Part shown: piece by piece, positions 1 through 8,546 of the stretch
How positions within the stretch are numbered: the stretch's first letter is position 1
How the letters are laid out: each line of letters begins with the position of its first letter
Assembly: GCA_964356315.1 (NCBI GenBank)
Contig: CAYHHA010000010.1
Coordinates: 1-46,174, forward strand
Source: CAYGFH01 sp964356315
GTDB lineage: Bacteria; Patescibacteriota; Microgenomatia; UBA10105; UBA927
DNA length: 46,174 bases
Direction: 5' to 3'
Translations under genes and position numbers: made by a program
The notes under the pieces: generated by a model
Told to the model about the DNA's origin: nothing
What the model saw: only the letters and a program-made list of their open reading frames with translations
The model's database searches: none

Positions 1-275
1 GCAAGAAATATACCTTCCTCAGGATTCACAACAAGCACCTGCTCTGGGTGCACGGTTGAATATAACCGAGATACTTCTTTTCTCAAGATGGGGTTACCCA
101 ACGATTCTGTATACCCGAGCGCTAATGCGCCCCACGCTTCCTTCATTTCCCCATCTGCTAACTTCAGGAGATCGCTTTGCAACAAACCATCACAGTCAGA
201 GCTGGATAATAAATATTTGGCGGAAAATTCGTACTTGGCAAAATATCGCTCTAACTTAAATGGTGAAATATTCAT
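1..275 (-). CDS. PLP-dependent aminotransferase, class I/II (N-terminal part only)
   Basis: Reading the minus strand from the ATG at 275 gives about 91 residues beginning MNISPFKLERYFAKYEF and containing LGYTESLGNPILRKEV and PEEGIFLA. This matches the N-terminal segment of fold-type I aminotransferases, where the start of the large domain precedes the PLP-binding lysine region. The rest of the gene, including the catalytic lysine, lies beyond the window edge, so substrate cannot be told. A TATACT -10 box lies at 282-287, six bases before the ATG, inside the tail of gatD, suggesting its own near-leaderless promoter. The two longer plus-strand ORFs here are shadows. Confidence 0.75.
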   Translation of the reverse strand, partial: MNISPFKLERYFAKYEFSAKYLLSSSDCDGLLQSDLLKLADGEMKEAWGALALGYTESLGNPILRKEVSRLYSTVHPEQVLVVNPEEGIFL

Positions 276-301
276 ATCTAAAGTATAGCAAATGTGCCAA
301 A

Positions 302-1054
302 TTATAGCTTCTTTGATATCGCTATTTTCGCATCTCTTGCCAGCTCATCGTTAAGCTTAGACAAGGCTGGTTGCGTTCCATATTTTACCTTAATAGCGCG
401 CGCAATCAGCCAATCTGCGATTTCGGGATTTTTGGGCAACAGTGGACCATGAAAGTACGAACCGATCGAGTTTTTATATACCGCGCCCTCAAAACCATCT
501 TCACTGTTGTTCCCAAATCCCTTGATCACACGAGCCAGTGGCTTCATCTTTGGCCCCAGAGTTGTCCTGCCTCCATGATTTTCAAACCCGACGATACGTA
601 CTTCTTGAAGCCCGGAAAGATTTATGATTTCAGCGACAACATTTCCTATACATCGTTTCTCTTGATCTCCGGGATGAATCGTCACCAGATCAAAAATTCC
701 AGCTCCTGGGATATCGTCGCCCTCGTAGGGTCGGTAATAATTCCCGACAAATTGATACCCAGCGCAGACAAATAACCCAGGAATATCCTTTTCAATCATA
801 GCTTTGACCACAGGGCCTTTATTTCCCAAAAAGTCCGCTCCAGCAAGCTTTTGTTGACGATCTTGAGCGCCACCCATAAAAACGATATCGCATGCTTTAA
901 GCTTTGTGAGTGGAGTTTCCAGAGTAATCGGAACGATCGTAGCCTCTATCCCTCGCCACTGACAGCGCTTTTGGATGACGATGACGTTCCCGCGATCTCC
1001 ATAGGTAGACATGAGATCAGGATAGAGCCAGGCAATGTTTAGTTTATAGTTCAT
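302..1054 (-). CDS. gatD: Lipid II isoglutaminyl synthase, glutaminase subunit GatD
   Basis: A 250-residue class I glutamine amidotransferase-like protein. With MurT it amidates the alpha-carboxyl of D-glutamate in lipid II, GatD releasing ammonia from glutamine in the cytoplasm. Visible motifs: N-terminal LNIAWLYPDLMSTYGDRGN, the nucleophile elbow LFVCAGYQ with Cys97, and the catalytic histidine in GSYFHGPLLPKNP (His202), at spacings like known GatD proteins. I start at 1054. A longer reading frame opens at 1171, but its first 39 residues translate the palindromic repeat at 1067-1124 and are unlikely to be protein. murT lies directly upstream on the same strand, as expected for this two-subunit enzyme. 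Confidence 0.9.
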   Translation of the reverse strand: MNYKLNIAWLYPDLMSTYGDRGNVIVIQKRCQWRGIEATIVPITLETPLTKLKACDIVFMGGAQDRQQKLAGADFLGNKGPVVKAMIEKDIPGLFVCAGYQFVGNYYRPYEGDDIPGAGIFDLVTIHPGDQEKRCIGNVVAEIINLSGLQEVRIVGFENHGGRTTLGPKMKPLARVIKGFGNNSEDGFEGAVYKNSIGSYFHGPLLPKNPEIADWLIARAIKVKYGTQPALSKLNDELARDAKIAISKKL

Positions 1055-1066
1055 AGTCTTTTGTTT

Positions 1067-1124
1067 GTCATTCCCGACGCGATCGGGAATCTGCTTCTGG
1101 ATCCCCGCCTTCGCGGGGATGACG
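1067..1124. repeat. Dispersed palindromic repeat ('PAKAGIQ' type) between murT and gatD
   Basis: Two hairpins back to back: ATTCCCGACGCGATCGGGAAT and ATCCCCGCCTTCGCGGGGAT, joined by CTGCTTCTGG, with GTCAT ends facing outward. Translated on the minus strand it gives the familiar VIPAKAGIQ string seen at many mis-called starts in draft genomes. It sits in the murT-gatD gap and could fold in the mRNA, but no function is shown. Confidence 0.85.
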
Positions 1125-1130
1125 ACCTTG

Positions 1131-2474
1131 TTATAATATTTTCCTCCCAATAAGAATTTTCCGAATATCAAGCATTGCCGAATACGTGGCTAGGACATAC
1201 AGCGTTTCGCCCGCCTCAATTGATTCTAGGCCTGCATCAATTGCCTTTTTTGTATCTGGTTCTACATGCAGTTTACTCGCCTCATTCTTCTTGTCTCTTG
1301 TCTCCTGCTTGTTGTCCCTTGTCCCTACTGTGTATTGAATTCTCAGCCCCATATCGTACACTCGATCACCAGTGACGATGACATTCGTGCCTGATGGAAT
1401 CAATTCAAAATCCACATCCCATATCCAGCTCACATCTCGCCCATCAGGTATGCGATCGTTGAGCGCAATCAAGATGGCCTTTGGCTTCAAATCCAATACT
1501 GCGCGAAGTGAGGCGGTAAATCCTGCTGGATTTTTAGATAAAAATAATTTTATTTTTTTGTTTACCCCGCCATTGGATGAAGTAGAGATTTCAAATTCCT
1601 CTTGTCGACCAAACGCAGGACGGAATCCTATGAGAGCCGACGCAATAGATTCATCGCCAATTCCAATTTCCCTCCCACATAACACTGCTGCAAGCGTGTT
1701 ATAGGTGTTATACAGCCCTGGAAGTGGAGAGTTCCAATAAGAAAGGGCCACCTGTGGCCGTTTATCTCCACAGACCGTGCAGAACCAATCTCCTAAATGA
1801 GAAAAAAAGTAACTTGTATATGCCAGTCTTCCCCCACAAAATTGACAGAAGATAGAATCCGTAGCATGATCCATTTTTCTGTCCTGCGCGAATTTCTCGG
1901 ATAACCCAAAATAGAGGGTTTTTGCATCGATCTCTTTTCCAAACGAGGACACGAGAGGGTCGTCAGCATTCAAAATCAATGTAGAATCAGGCATCATAGC
2001 CTTAAATACTCTCCTCCATTTTGAAGCTATTACCTCTACCTCCCCATACCGATCCAACTGATCACGAAATAGATTAAGGACGATCACTATCTTTGGGGAA
2101 ACATACCGCATCACATGCGGAAGAGAATTTTCATCAACTTCAAATATTCCGTAGTCACATGATTTTCCCCAGTGGATCAGGCTTGCAGAGACCACCCCAT
2201 TTAAGAGATTTGCTCCACTACGATTGTAAAGATAGGTCGTTTTCTCTTTGGAAAGAATGGTGGAGATCATTGAGGTAGTAGTTGTCTTTCCATTGGTCCC
2301 AACGATCAAAATCATCCCTTTTGTGTACTGGGTAGAAAGATACCCGAGGATCGAAGGAGAAATCCGCAAGGCCACTTCACCAGGCCAAGTCGCCCCGGCA
2401 CCTAAACCCAGCGTTTTGCTTACCCATGAGACAAGCTTTCCAGCCAAAATTGCGATTGTATGTCGAAATCTCAT
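1131..2474 (-). CDS. murT: Lipid II isoglutaminyl synthase, Mur ligase-like subunit MurT
   Basis: A 447-residue Mur ligase relative that activates the D-Glu carboxyl of lipid II with ATP for amidation by ammonia from GatD. Seen: P-loop VGTNGKTTTT near residues 58-67; FEVDENSLP; NLFRDQLDRYGE; a four-cysteine ribbon (FCQFCGG ... WFCTVCGD) typical of MurT; and a C-terminal DUF1727-like part. The start at 2474 is chosen because homology begins there and GGGAG precedes it. The frame stays open upstream to 2666, but those residues belong to the decayed Clp gene. Near residues 383-393 lies a low-complexity stretch (GTRDNKQETRDKK) encoded by a 7-bp tandem repeat, probably an insertion. Confidence 0.9.
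   Translation of the reverse strand: MRFRHTIAILAGKLVSWVSKTLGLGAGATWPGEVALRISPSILGYLSTQYTKGMILIVGTNGKTTTTSMISTILSKEKTTYLYNRSGANLLNGVVSASLIHWGKSCDYGIFEVDENSLPHVMRYVSPKIVIVLNLFRDQLDRYGEVEVIASKWRRVFKAMMPDSTLILNADDPLVSSFGKEIDAKTLYFGLSEKFAQDRKMDHATDSIFCQFCGGRLAYTSYFFSHLGDWFCTVCGDKRPQVALSYWNSPLPGLYNTYNTLAAVLCGREIGIGDESIASALIGFRPAFGRQEEFEISTSSNGGVNKKIKLFLSKNPAGFTASLRAVLDLKPKAILIALNDRIPDGRDVSWIWDVDFELIPSGTNVIVTGDRVYDMGLRIQYTVGTRDNKQETRDKKNEASKLHVEPDTKKAIDAGLESIEAGETLYVLATYSAMLDIRKILIGRKIL
1292..1326. repeat. Heptanucleotide tandem repeat inside murT
   Basis: Five consecutive 7-bp units: TGTCTCT, TGTCTCC, TGCTTGT, TGTCCCT, TGTCCCT. They lie in the murT C-terminal domain, encode charged low-complexity sequence and keep the frame open. 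Confidence 0.8.
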
Positions 2475-3570
2475 CTCCCTATTATCGCACAATGAGTAAT
2501 TTGGTTGAATAAAGAGAACACGATTATCTGCATAGCCCACCTTTACCGGTGTTCTGATTAATCTTTTCTTGATACTCATCAGTGACAACTCATCAAGAAT
2601 CGCATCTGGTATCGCGCGCTTCCGAGGGCTGGACGTGGGAGAGCGGATCGTATCCAATGTCTGCAATATATTGCTTCAACGCATCCGTATACATTATGGA
2701 TATATGCTGAGACTCCAACATGCTTGCTACATGGGCAAGCTGGAGCTCTACAATCCTCACAACCAGCTCTTTTGAGAAAGAATGAAGGTGAGTCTGATCC
2801 ATACGATTGAGCAATTCTGGCTGAAATTGGCACGAGAGAAGTTTCATACCCTCTTTCCGCATGTATTTTCAACGCTAAGACCGCTTCATCTACCAGATCC
2901 ATTGCTTTGTCCAGGAGAAAGCAATCTGCAATACACCCAAGTAGTTACTGCCACTGCAGTAACGAGGACATCTTCTTGTCTTGCCTCATTTAGGTAAACA
3001 GGCTGAAATCGCCGTTCTAGCGCTGCATCACTTTCTATTTACTCCTATACTCCCGAATTGTGGTTGCCCCAGTTGCATGAAGCTCGCCTCTCACCAGAGC
3101 TGGCTTTACTATATTCGCTACATCCATGCTTCCACGAATGCCCCAGCCCCTACCAGCGTATGAAGCTCATCCATAAATAGGATGTATGTACCACTGCCGT
3201 CTTCCACGGCCTTAAGCAGTTTCTTTAGCTTGCCTCAAACTCCTCTCGGTAAGGACTCCCAGCAACAAGTGAGGCGACATCCAAAGAGAGCAATTCCTTT
3301 CCCCTGAGGGTCGGCGGCACATCCCCTGAGACAATTCGGATAGAGAGACCTTATGCTATCGCTGTTTTTCCAACCCCCGTATGTGCAAAGAGGGCAGAGG
3401 GTATTGGTACTGCGTCATGCCAGCATTCGGATGACCCATTTTAAACTCTTCATTTTGCGCAATACCTCAGGTCAAGTTTTCCGCTTCTGGCTCGCTCAGA
3501 GTGAGTTGCACGATCCGATTCCAGCGGATATATTCCTCTTTTTGACGCTGGATGCTGCGTTTCCAACTAT
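2475..3570 (-). pseudogene. Decayed Clp ATPase (ClpB/ClpC family) with frameshifts, stops and internal deletions
   Basis: Pieced together from the minus strand in changing frames. D1 Walker A TGVGKTAIA is followed by a TAA where Glu is expected; then VSGDVPPTLRGKELLSLDVA; Walker B ILFMDELHTLVGAG; a frameshift; MDVANIVKPALVRGELHATG; DAALERRFQPVYLNE; DKAMDLVDEAVLALKIHAE. The sequence then jumps to the end of D2, FQPELLNRMDQ and DALKQYIADIGYDP, and to a tail RKRAIPDAILDELSL in a third frame. The D2 Walker motifs and much of the middle are missing. The tail runs in frame into murT without a stop. The 5' limit is uncertain. Two CIRCE-like elements upstream fit a former heat-shock gene. It cannot make a working unfoldase. 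Confidence 0.85.
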
Positions 3571-3627
3571 TTCTTCCTGATTTCGCAAAATTTTATGCAA
3601 AAAAAATCTGCATATACAGTATCGTCT

Positions 3628-3654
3628 CTGGCGCTCTTTGCGTCTGAGTGCTAA
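3628..3654 (-). promoter_or_regulatory. CIRCE-like HrcA operator (proximal)
   Basis: On the plus strand: CTGGCGCTC, nine bases, GAGTGCTAA. The right arm matches the CIRCE consensus (TTAGCACTC-N9-GAGTGCTAA) perfectly and the left arm 6 of 9, with exact N9 spacing. It lies about 60 bp upstream of the recognisable remains of the Clp gene, where HrcA-repressed chaperone operators usually sit. No hrcA gene is in the window. Confidence 0.75.
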
Positions 3655-4002
3655 ATTAGCTCTATGTATTCAATTTTTCTATTTTGATTTTCGAAAGTGA
3701 TTTTGTCTCGTTTACGATCACGATTCTCTATCCATTTTTTATATACTTATGAGTACGATGTACTGTGAATGCGACGGAGAATCTATTGAAATACTATACA
3801 TACGTAGGCAAGTACTCGTAGTTTATTAACTATCCTGTCAATGCATTACGTTGCTGTAGAACGCTAATTCAGACTCTGTAGAAATATTTTTTACAGATAT
3901 ACGAAGAATTCCTATTTTTCAATTTCTGAAAAATCTCTGAAAATAGCCTCAAAAATAAGTACGATCATCAAAATATGTTTTATCGATGCAAAATGCATGT
4001 GT

Positions 4003-4029
4003 CTGGCGCTCTTAGCGTCTGAGTGCTAA
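4003..4029 (-). promoter_or_regulatory. CIRCE-like HrcA operator (distal)
   Basis: CTGGCGCTC, nine bases, GAGTGCTAA: arms identical to the copy 375 bp away, with only slight differences in the spacer. Similarity extends a few bases beyond the arms (TCTGG...TAAAT). The 3571-4159 interval is otherwise AT-rich with no gene that I can see. Two operators may mark an older tandem promoter or a lost small gene between them. Confidence 0.72.
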
Positions 4030-4159
4030 ATCGCGAGATTACGTGGAAAACTATAAACGGAGAATCAAAATCAGATCGATTGAATAGTCCAAGACTAGAT
4101 AGTTTCTAAATAATATGTCTGTCGATTTGATTCTAACAACCCTTTGATTGAATTGTGAA

Positions 4160-4624
4160 TTAAATCTCCATTTCCAAACTCATATCAATCGGTGAGAGTC
4201 CACATTTTTTATAAAATTTTATTCCCCGTTCATTTGAAAAATATACGTTCACATAGACCTTCCTGTATCCACGTGTGCGCGCCCATTCTGTAAACGTTTC
4301 GACTAATTTTTCACCAATTCCTTGAGATTGATGCCCTGGAGCGACAGTCATACTGAAAATTTCCGCTATTTTTGTCTTTCGATAGGACATCTCTTTGTGT
4401 CCCCCCGCCAGGTACCCGACAATTTCGCCATCCACCTCTGCTAGATAGCTTATGGACGTAGAATTTTCGATTGTTTTCGTAAAATATGTGAGCCCCATAT
4501 CACCAAGAGGCCAGCTCAAATCCAAGAGGGTATCGTACTTAGCATTATCCTTATGCAAATCGACCTGGAGAGTCCGAAGAATGGCCATATCAGCAAGTGA
4601 GGCGGTCCGAATGCGTATATCCAT
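4160..4624 (-). CDS. GNAT-family N-acetyltransferase
   Basis: A 154-residue single-domain protein of usual GNAT length. The acetyl-CoA loop (motif A) is visible as VAPGHQSQGIGEKLVETF, preceded by a beta strand (IAEIFSMT) and followed by NVYFSNERGIKFYKKCGL, the typical C-terminal strand-helix. It would transfer an acetyl group from acetyl-CoA to an amine, but nothing indicates the substrate. It starts one base after the htpX stop, so it is probably translated from the htpX message. Confidence 0.85.
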   Translation of the reverse strand: MDIRIRTASLADMAILRTLQVDLHKDNAKYDTLLDLSWPLGDMGLTYFTKTIENSTSISYLAEVDGEIVGYLAGGHKEMSYRKTKIAEIFSMTVAPGHQSQGIGEKLVETFTEWARTRGYRKVYVNVYFSNERGIKFYKKCGLSPIDMSLEMEI

Positions 4625-4625
4625 A

Positions 4626-5534
4626 TCACATAGAACGAAGGGCTTTTATGCGTTCAGCAATCGGAGGGTGTGTATTGAACCACTTAGCGAACCATGCCCC
4701 ATAGTCTTTGCCACTAAATGGGTTGGCTATGAACAAATGAGCAGTAGCATTGGTCGCCGCCTCAAGTACTTCATGGTCGCCGGAGATCTTTTCCAATGCT
4801 TTTGCGAGCCCCTCGGGATTTCGAGTCAATAGGACCGCAGAGGCATCTGCCAAGAACTCCCGCTTCCTGGAAATGGCCATTTGGATAAGTGAGGCAACAA
4901 TCGGAGACACGATGGCAAGGACAATCCCTACGACCATCAGTATCCCTTGGAGCTGGCTGTTATCGTTATCTCTACTTCTACGACTACCGCCCCACCAGAG
5001 GCTTCGCATAAACATATCCGCCAAAAATGCGATGGTACCTGCAAGCACAGCGACGACCGCCATGAGCCGTATATCGTAATTTTTTATATGAGAGAGCTCG
5101 TGTGCAATAACCCCCTCAAGCTCCCGCCTCTCGAGACGATCGATAATCCCTGTGGTTGCACACACAACCGCATGCTCAGGATCCCGACCACTGGCGAAGG
5201 CATTCATCGCAGTGTCTTCGATAACATACAGTCTTGGCTTTGGCAGTCCAGAGGCGATACAGAGGTTTTCCGTCACGGTGTACAAATCAAAATCCCGTTT
5301 TCGGTCCGCAGGCCTTGCTCCAGACATAGAGAGCACAATTTGATCACCCCAATAATAGCTTACATAGCTGGAGATCACGGAAAACAGCACCGCTATCCCC
5401 ATCCAAGAGTTTCCATATCCCAATGCGTTTCCCATCACATATCCGGCGAAGACCACAAATACTACAAACCCCGCCATGAAGGCATAGGACTTTACGATAT
5501 TTGAGCGAATCTGAGAATGGATATTTAATTTCAT
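4626..5534 (-). CDS. htpX: Membrane zinc metalloprotease HtpX
   Basis: A 302-residue M48-family protease for quality control of membrane proteins. Two N-terminal membrane segments (about residues 17-36 and 43-62) precede the zinc site VIAHELSHIKNYD with HELSH at 145-149, then a hydrophobic pair of helices (about 158-175 and 196-216) and the conserved KREFLADASAV, which holds the third zinc ligand. Length and layout match HtpX. lemA lies about 100 bp upstream on the same strand, a pairing common in bacteria. The gap between them contains a small CCCGA...TCGGG hairpin. Confidence 0.92.
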   Translation of the reverse strand: MKLNIHSQIRSNIVKSYAFMAGFVVFVVFAGYVMGNALGYGNSWMGIAVLFSVISSYVSYYWGDQIVLSMSGARPADRKRDFDLYTVTENLCIASGLPKPRLYVIEDTAMNAFASGRDPEHAVVCATTGIIDRLERRELEGVIAHELSHIKNYDIRLMAVVAVLAGTIAFLADMFMRSLWWGGSRRSRDNDNSQLQGILMVVGIVLAIVSPIVASLIQMAISRKREFLADASAVLLTRNPEGLAKALEKISGDHEVLEAATNATAHLFIANPFSGKDYGAWFAKWFNTHPPIAERIKALRSM

Positions 5535-5638
5535 AGTGTCACCGCTCGTACGATTTTCATCGGGTATGGCGATCTCTATAGATTGCTTTATTTACCCCGA
5601 CGTCTCATCGGGACTTTTTGCAATGACGTCCGAAGGCC

Positions 5639-6196
5639 TTAGCTAAAATCAACTTTTACGTTCTTTCGTTCTGCTTCTTCGGTTTTAAAGAATTCTTTCT
5701 CTTTAAACCCAAATATGCCCACAAGCATATTGTTCGGGAACACCTTCACTTTCAGATTGTATTCCATAAGTTGAGTGTTATAAAACTGTCTTGCATAAGC
5801 TACCTTATCTTCAGTATCTGACAGTTCCTTCTGTAACTGGATAAACCCATCATTCGCTTTGAGCTGTGGGTAGCTTTCTGCTACTGCAAACAGACTCTTT
5901 AGGGCTCCAGAAAGCATATTATCTGCTTTTGCAGTTTCAGCCGGCGTCGTGGCATCCATGACTGCCGTTCTCGCCTTTGTCACATCGGTAAATACGCTCT
6001 TTTCATGCTTTGCGTATCCTTTGACCGTTTCTACGAGATTTGGGATTAAATCGTTTCTTCGTTTTAACTGGATATCGATTTGCCCCCACGCTTCATCGAT
6101 TTGTGTAGATTCAGTTACCAGCCCATTATAGAGAGATAACACGTACACTCCAGATAAAACCAAAATTCCTATAACGACCCACATTGGTGTTAACAT
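5639..6196 (-). CDS. lemA: LemA family protein
   Basis: A 185-residue protein with one N-terminal membrane anchor (about residues 4-24) followed by long helices, including AWGQIDIQLKRRNDLIPNLV and the C-terminal YNLKVKVFPNN, both hallmarks of LemA. The family is membrane-bound with its helical body outside in most models; its biochemical role is not established. A good Shine-Dalgarno (GGAGG, seven bases before ATG) is present, in contrast to the leaderless-looking genes nearby. The htpX neighbour suggests a shared envelope-stress role, which is inference. Confidence 0.92.
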   Translation of the reverse strand: MLTPMWVVIGILVLSGVYVLSLYNGLVTESTQIDEAWGQIDIQLKRRNDLIPNLVETVKGYAKHEKSVFTDVTKARTAVMDATTPAETAKADNMLSGALKSLFAVAESYPQLKANDGFIQLQKELSDTEDKVAYARQFYNTQLMEYNLKVKVFPNNMLVGIFGFKEKEFFKTEEAERKNVKVDFS

Positions 6197-6240
6197 ATTT
6201 GCCTCCTATAAAAAAGTTAATATTCGAAAATCTTCAACCC

Positions 6241-6367
6241 AAGCTACTTCCGTTCGCTAATCTACGAAGCTTCTTTATACCAAACTCTAAGCTACTACCA
6301 GTTCACTAAGCTACGAAGCTTCTGTACCCCAGGCTCTAAGCTACTTCCAATTGCTAAGCCACTAATC
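6241..6367. repeat. Degenerate intergenic repeat (AAGCTACTTCC...CTAAGCTACGAAGCT type)
   Basis: Three imperfect copies of a ~45-bp motif built from AAGCTACTTCC and CTAAGCTACGAAGCTTC fill the gap between polX and lemA. The block ends on the base before the polX stop codon (6368). Related copies lie at 8331-8364, 8522-8546 and 12838-13008. Confidence 0.75.
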
Positions 6368-8194
6368 CTACTTTCTAGCAATGATCCACTTCCTAAACTC
6401 AGTATACCCTAAAGTATTTATGATGTCATGTTTTGTCGCCCAGCCCCGCCTGGCAACCTCAACCCCATACGGCAATAAGTGCAATTGATCCACGGCATGA
6501 GCATCGGTATCGATACAAAAACGGACTCCTTTATCCCGTGCTTCATATACCACGCTATCAGACACATCGAGCCGAGACGGATTCGCGTTTATCTCAAGGG
6601 CAATATCTCGCTCTTTACATACCGCATAAATTTCATTCCATTTAAATAGCACACTTTCCCTTTTTCCCAATAATCGCCCTGTAGGGTGTCCAAATATTCG
6701 GACTTTAGCGCCAGTTTGAAGAGCCTTCAACACCCTGTTAGTCATCTGATCGCTTGATTGGGCAAAACTCGAGTGGAGAGAAACAACCACCGCATCCACG
6801 AACGCAAACGCTTCTTTCGGGAGAGCGAGCTCTCCGTCGGGGAGTATATCTACCTCACACATCACAAACAGCTCAGGAAGAGTGGCCTGAGGGTGGAGCT
6901 TTTTCATCTCTTTTTTCCACGCATCATGCTTTGCCTGATACACCTCATACCTTTTTTCCATAATGGTCGCAATTTGCGATGCGGAGTGATTTCCCACGCT
7001 GGGATTATGATCACTAAACCCTATATACTCATACCCAAGTGAGAGGGCGGAATTCAAATTTTCCTCGATACTGTGAGCGCCAAGGTCATGCGATGAAGAA
7101 AGATCATACGAGCTATGCACATGTAGATCTCCTTTTATATCTTTTGGTGCTACCAAAGTCGGGAGTTTGTTTGTCAGAGCAGCCTCCACTTCGCCACGAT
7201 CCTCCCGCAATTCTGGTGGGACATACGATAATCCCAGAAATTCATATAATGCCTGCTCTGTCGCAAATGTGAGTAGTTCTAAAGCCTCATCTTCTCGTTT
7301 GTCCCCTGTCTCTTTTTTCACTGGTTTGATTCCATATTCATTCAGAGAATACCCTCTGGAAAGCGCGTGTTCACGCAGACGAATATTATGCGCCTTGCTC
7401 CCGGTAAAATATTGCAACATCGCTCCATATTTTTCTGGCGTTTGGACACGCAGATCCACTTGTCTCCCATTATGCAGAAGTAGAGATGCGCCGGTTGGCC
7501 CCTGTTCTATTAATTTTTGATGGGGATACTTCACAAACAGCGCTATAACAGATTCAGGGGATGTGGTAGAGACCGAGATATCGATATCGCCGATAGTAGA
7601 GACTCTGCGTCGCAAGCTTCCCAACGTCGTTGTCGCTTCTATATATATGTCCTGGGATAAATACGCAATGACCTCAGATGCGATACGGTCTGCGTCAGAG
7701 ATAAGTACTCTATGTTCTTTTATCTGTCCACGCTTAAATGCTTCAATATTTACTAGGATATCCGACTGAGATTTTTCACCGAACCCTTCCAAAGGAGAAA
7801 TTTTATTCGCCAAGGCTGCCTTCTCTAAATCTCCGACAACAGAAACAGGATCAAGCAACGTCAATTCAGTCACCAGTTTATATGCTTTTTTGGGTCCAAT
7901 ACCCGGCACGAGAAGTAGCGGGAATATCGAAGCAGGAAGTGTAGATAATACGGTATCAAAATGCGAGACTCTACCAGTGGTAAACATCTCTTGCAGGTAT
8001 CCGGCGATAGTTTTACCGACTCCATCAATATCACTAAGCTTCCCCGCCTTCCACAGGTCTTCCACCTGTTCGGTAAGCCGTTCGATACTATCTGCAGCTT
8101 TTTCATATGCGATAATTTTAAACCTGTTTTCGTTTACTATCAGGTACGCGGCAGCAATTTTTCTCAGAAGTGAAGCTATTTCAAGATTTGTCAT
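6368..8194 (-). CDS. polX: DNA polymerase/3'-5' exonuclease PolX
   Basis: A 608-residue family X polymerase fused to a PHP phosphoesterase, of usual PolX length, for gap filling and end trimming in base-excision repair. Order seen: N-terminal HhH helices (IDGVGKTIAGYLQEM; VPGIGPKKAYKLV), polymerase core with GSLRRRVSTIGDIDI carrying catalytic aspartates, FTGSKAHNIRLREHA, then PHP motifs KGDLHVHSSYD, GFSDHNPS, CEVDILPDG, FGHPTGR, EINANPSRLD and IDTDAHA. A charged stretch around residues 292-302 (KKETGDKREDE) coincides with a short 7-bp repeat and looks inserted. The promoter may be TACTAT eight bases before the ATG. Confidence 0.95.
   Translation of the reverse strand: MTNLEIASLLRKIAAAYLIVNENRFKIIAYEKAADSIERLTEQVEDLWKAGKLSDIDGVGKTIAGYLQEMFTTGRVSHFDTVLSTLPASIFPLLLVPGIGPKKAYKLVTELTLLDPVSVVGDLEKAALANKISPLEGFGEKSQSDILVNIEAFKRGQIKEHRVLISDADRIASEVIAYLSQDIYIEATTTLGSLRRRVSTIGDIDISVSTTSPESVIALFVKYPHQKLIEQGPTGASLLLHNGRQVDLRVQTPEKYGAMLQYFTGSKAHNIRLREHALSRGYSLNEYGIKPVKKETGDKREDEALELLTFATEQALYEFLGLSYVPPELREDRGEVEAALTNKLPTLVAPKDIKGDLHVHSSYDLSSSHDLGAHSIEENLNSALSLGYEYIGFSDHNPSVGNHSASQIATIMEKRYEVYQAKHDAWKKEMKKLHPQATLPELFVMCEVDILPDGELALPKEAFAFVDAVVVSLHSSFAQSSDQMTNRVLKALQTGAKVRIFGHPTGRLLGKRESVLFKWNEIYAVCKERDIALEINANPSRLDVSDSVVYEARDKGVRFCIDTDAHAVDQLHLLPYGVEVARRGWATKHDIINTLGYTEFRKWIIARK
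7293..7313. repeat. Short heptanucleotide repeat inside polX
   Basis: Three 7-bp units, TCTCGTT, TGTCCCC and TGTCTCT, the last two nearly identical to units in the murT array. They encode part of KKETGDKREDE. With so few units chance is possible. Confidence 0.5.
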
Positions 8195-8255
8195 ACAACT
8201 ACATAGTACTAAACATCTTCCTCTTTCGCCATTGCCGATCTTCCACCGCTCTAAG

Positions 8256-8330
8256 CCCGCAACCCGAAACCCGTAACCCGTAACCCGAAACCCGAAACCC
8301 GAAACCCGAAACCCGAAACCCGAAACCCTT
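8256..8330. repeat. Heptanucleotide array, CCCGAAA unit
   Basis: Ten tandem 7-bp units at 8256-8325: CCCGCAA, CCCGAAA, CCCGTAA twice, then CCCGAAA six times, ending with a partial CCCTT. It lies in the 8195-8700 interval, which has no gene. Confidence 0.95.
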
Positions 8331-8413
8331 CTAAGCTACTTCCAGCTCGCTAAGCTACTAAGCCAACTAATTATTTCGTAGAAAGGTACATGTAGTAAAG
8401 GAAACCTTGCATT

Positions 8414-8511
8414 ACTCCTTACTCCTTACTCCTTACTCCTTACTCCTTACTCCTTACTACTTACTACTTACTACTTACTACTTACTACTTACTACTTACT
8501 ACTTACTACTT
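8414..8511. repeat. Heptanucleotide array, ACTCCTT and ACTACTT units
   Basis: Fourteen tandem 7-bp units: six ACTCCTT followed by eight ACTACTT. The switch is a single C-to-A change that then propagated, as expected from slippage. Confidence 0.95.
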
Positions 8512-8546
8512 ATGTTAGTGATCGCTAAGCTACTAAGCCCACTTCA

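Noticed and set aside
1055..1171. Longer N-terminus for GatD
   Set aside because: These 39 residues translate the palindromic intergenic repeat and have no match to the family.
2475..2666. Longer N-terminus for MurT
   Set aside because: The residues match the tail of Clp ATPases and belong to the pseudogene.
2475..3570. Stop-codon recoding to explain the broken Clp gene
   Set aside because: The breaks include TAA, TAG and frameshifts, and TGA ends intact genes such as the GT4 at 20655.
5570..5640. Terminator between lemA and htpX
   Set aside because: CCCGACGTCTCATCGGG is a weak 5-bp stem. The following T-run is on the plus strand, opposite to transcription.
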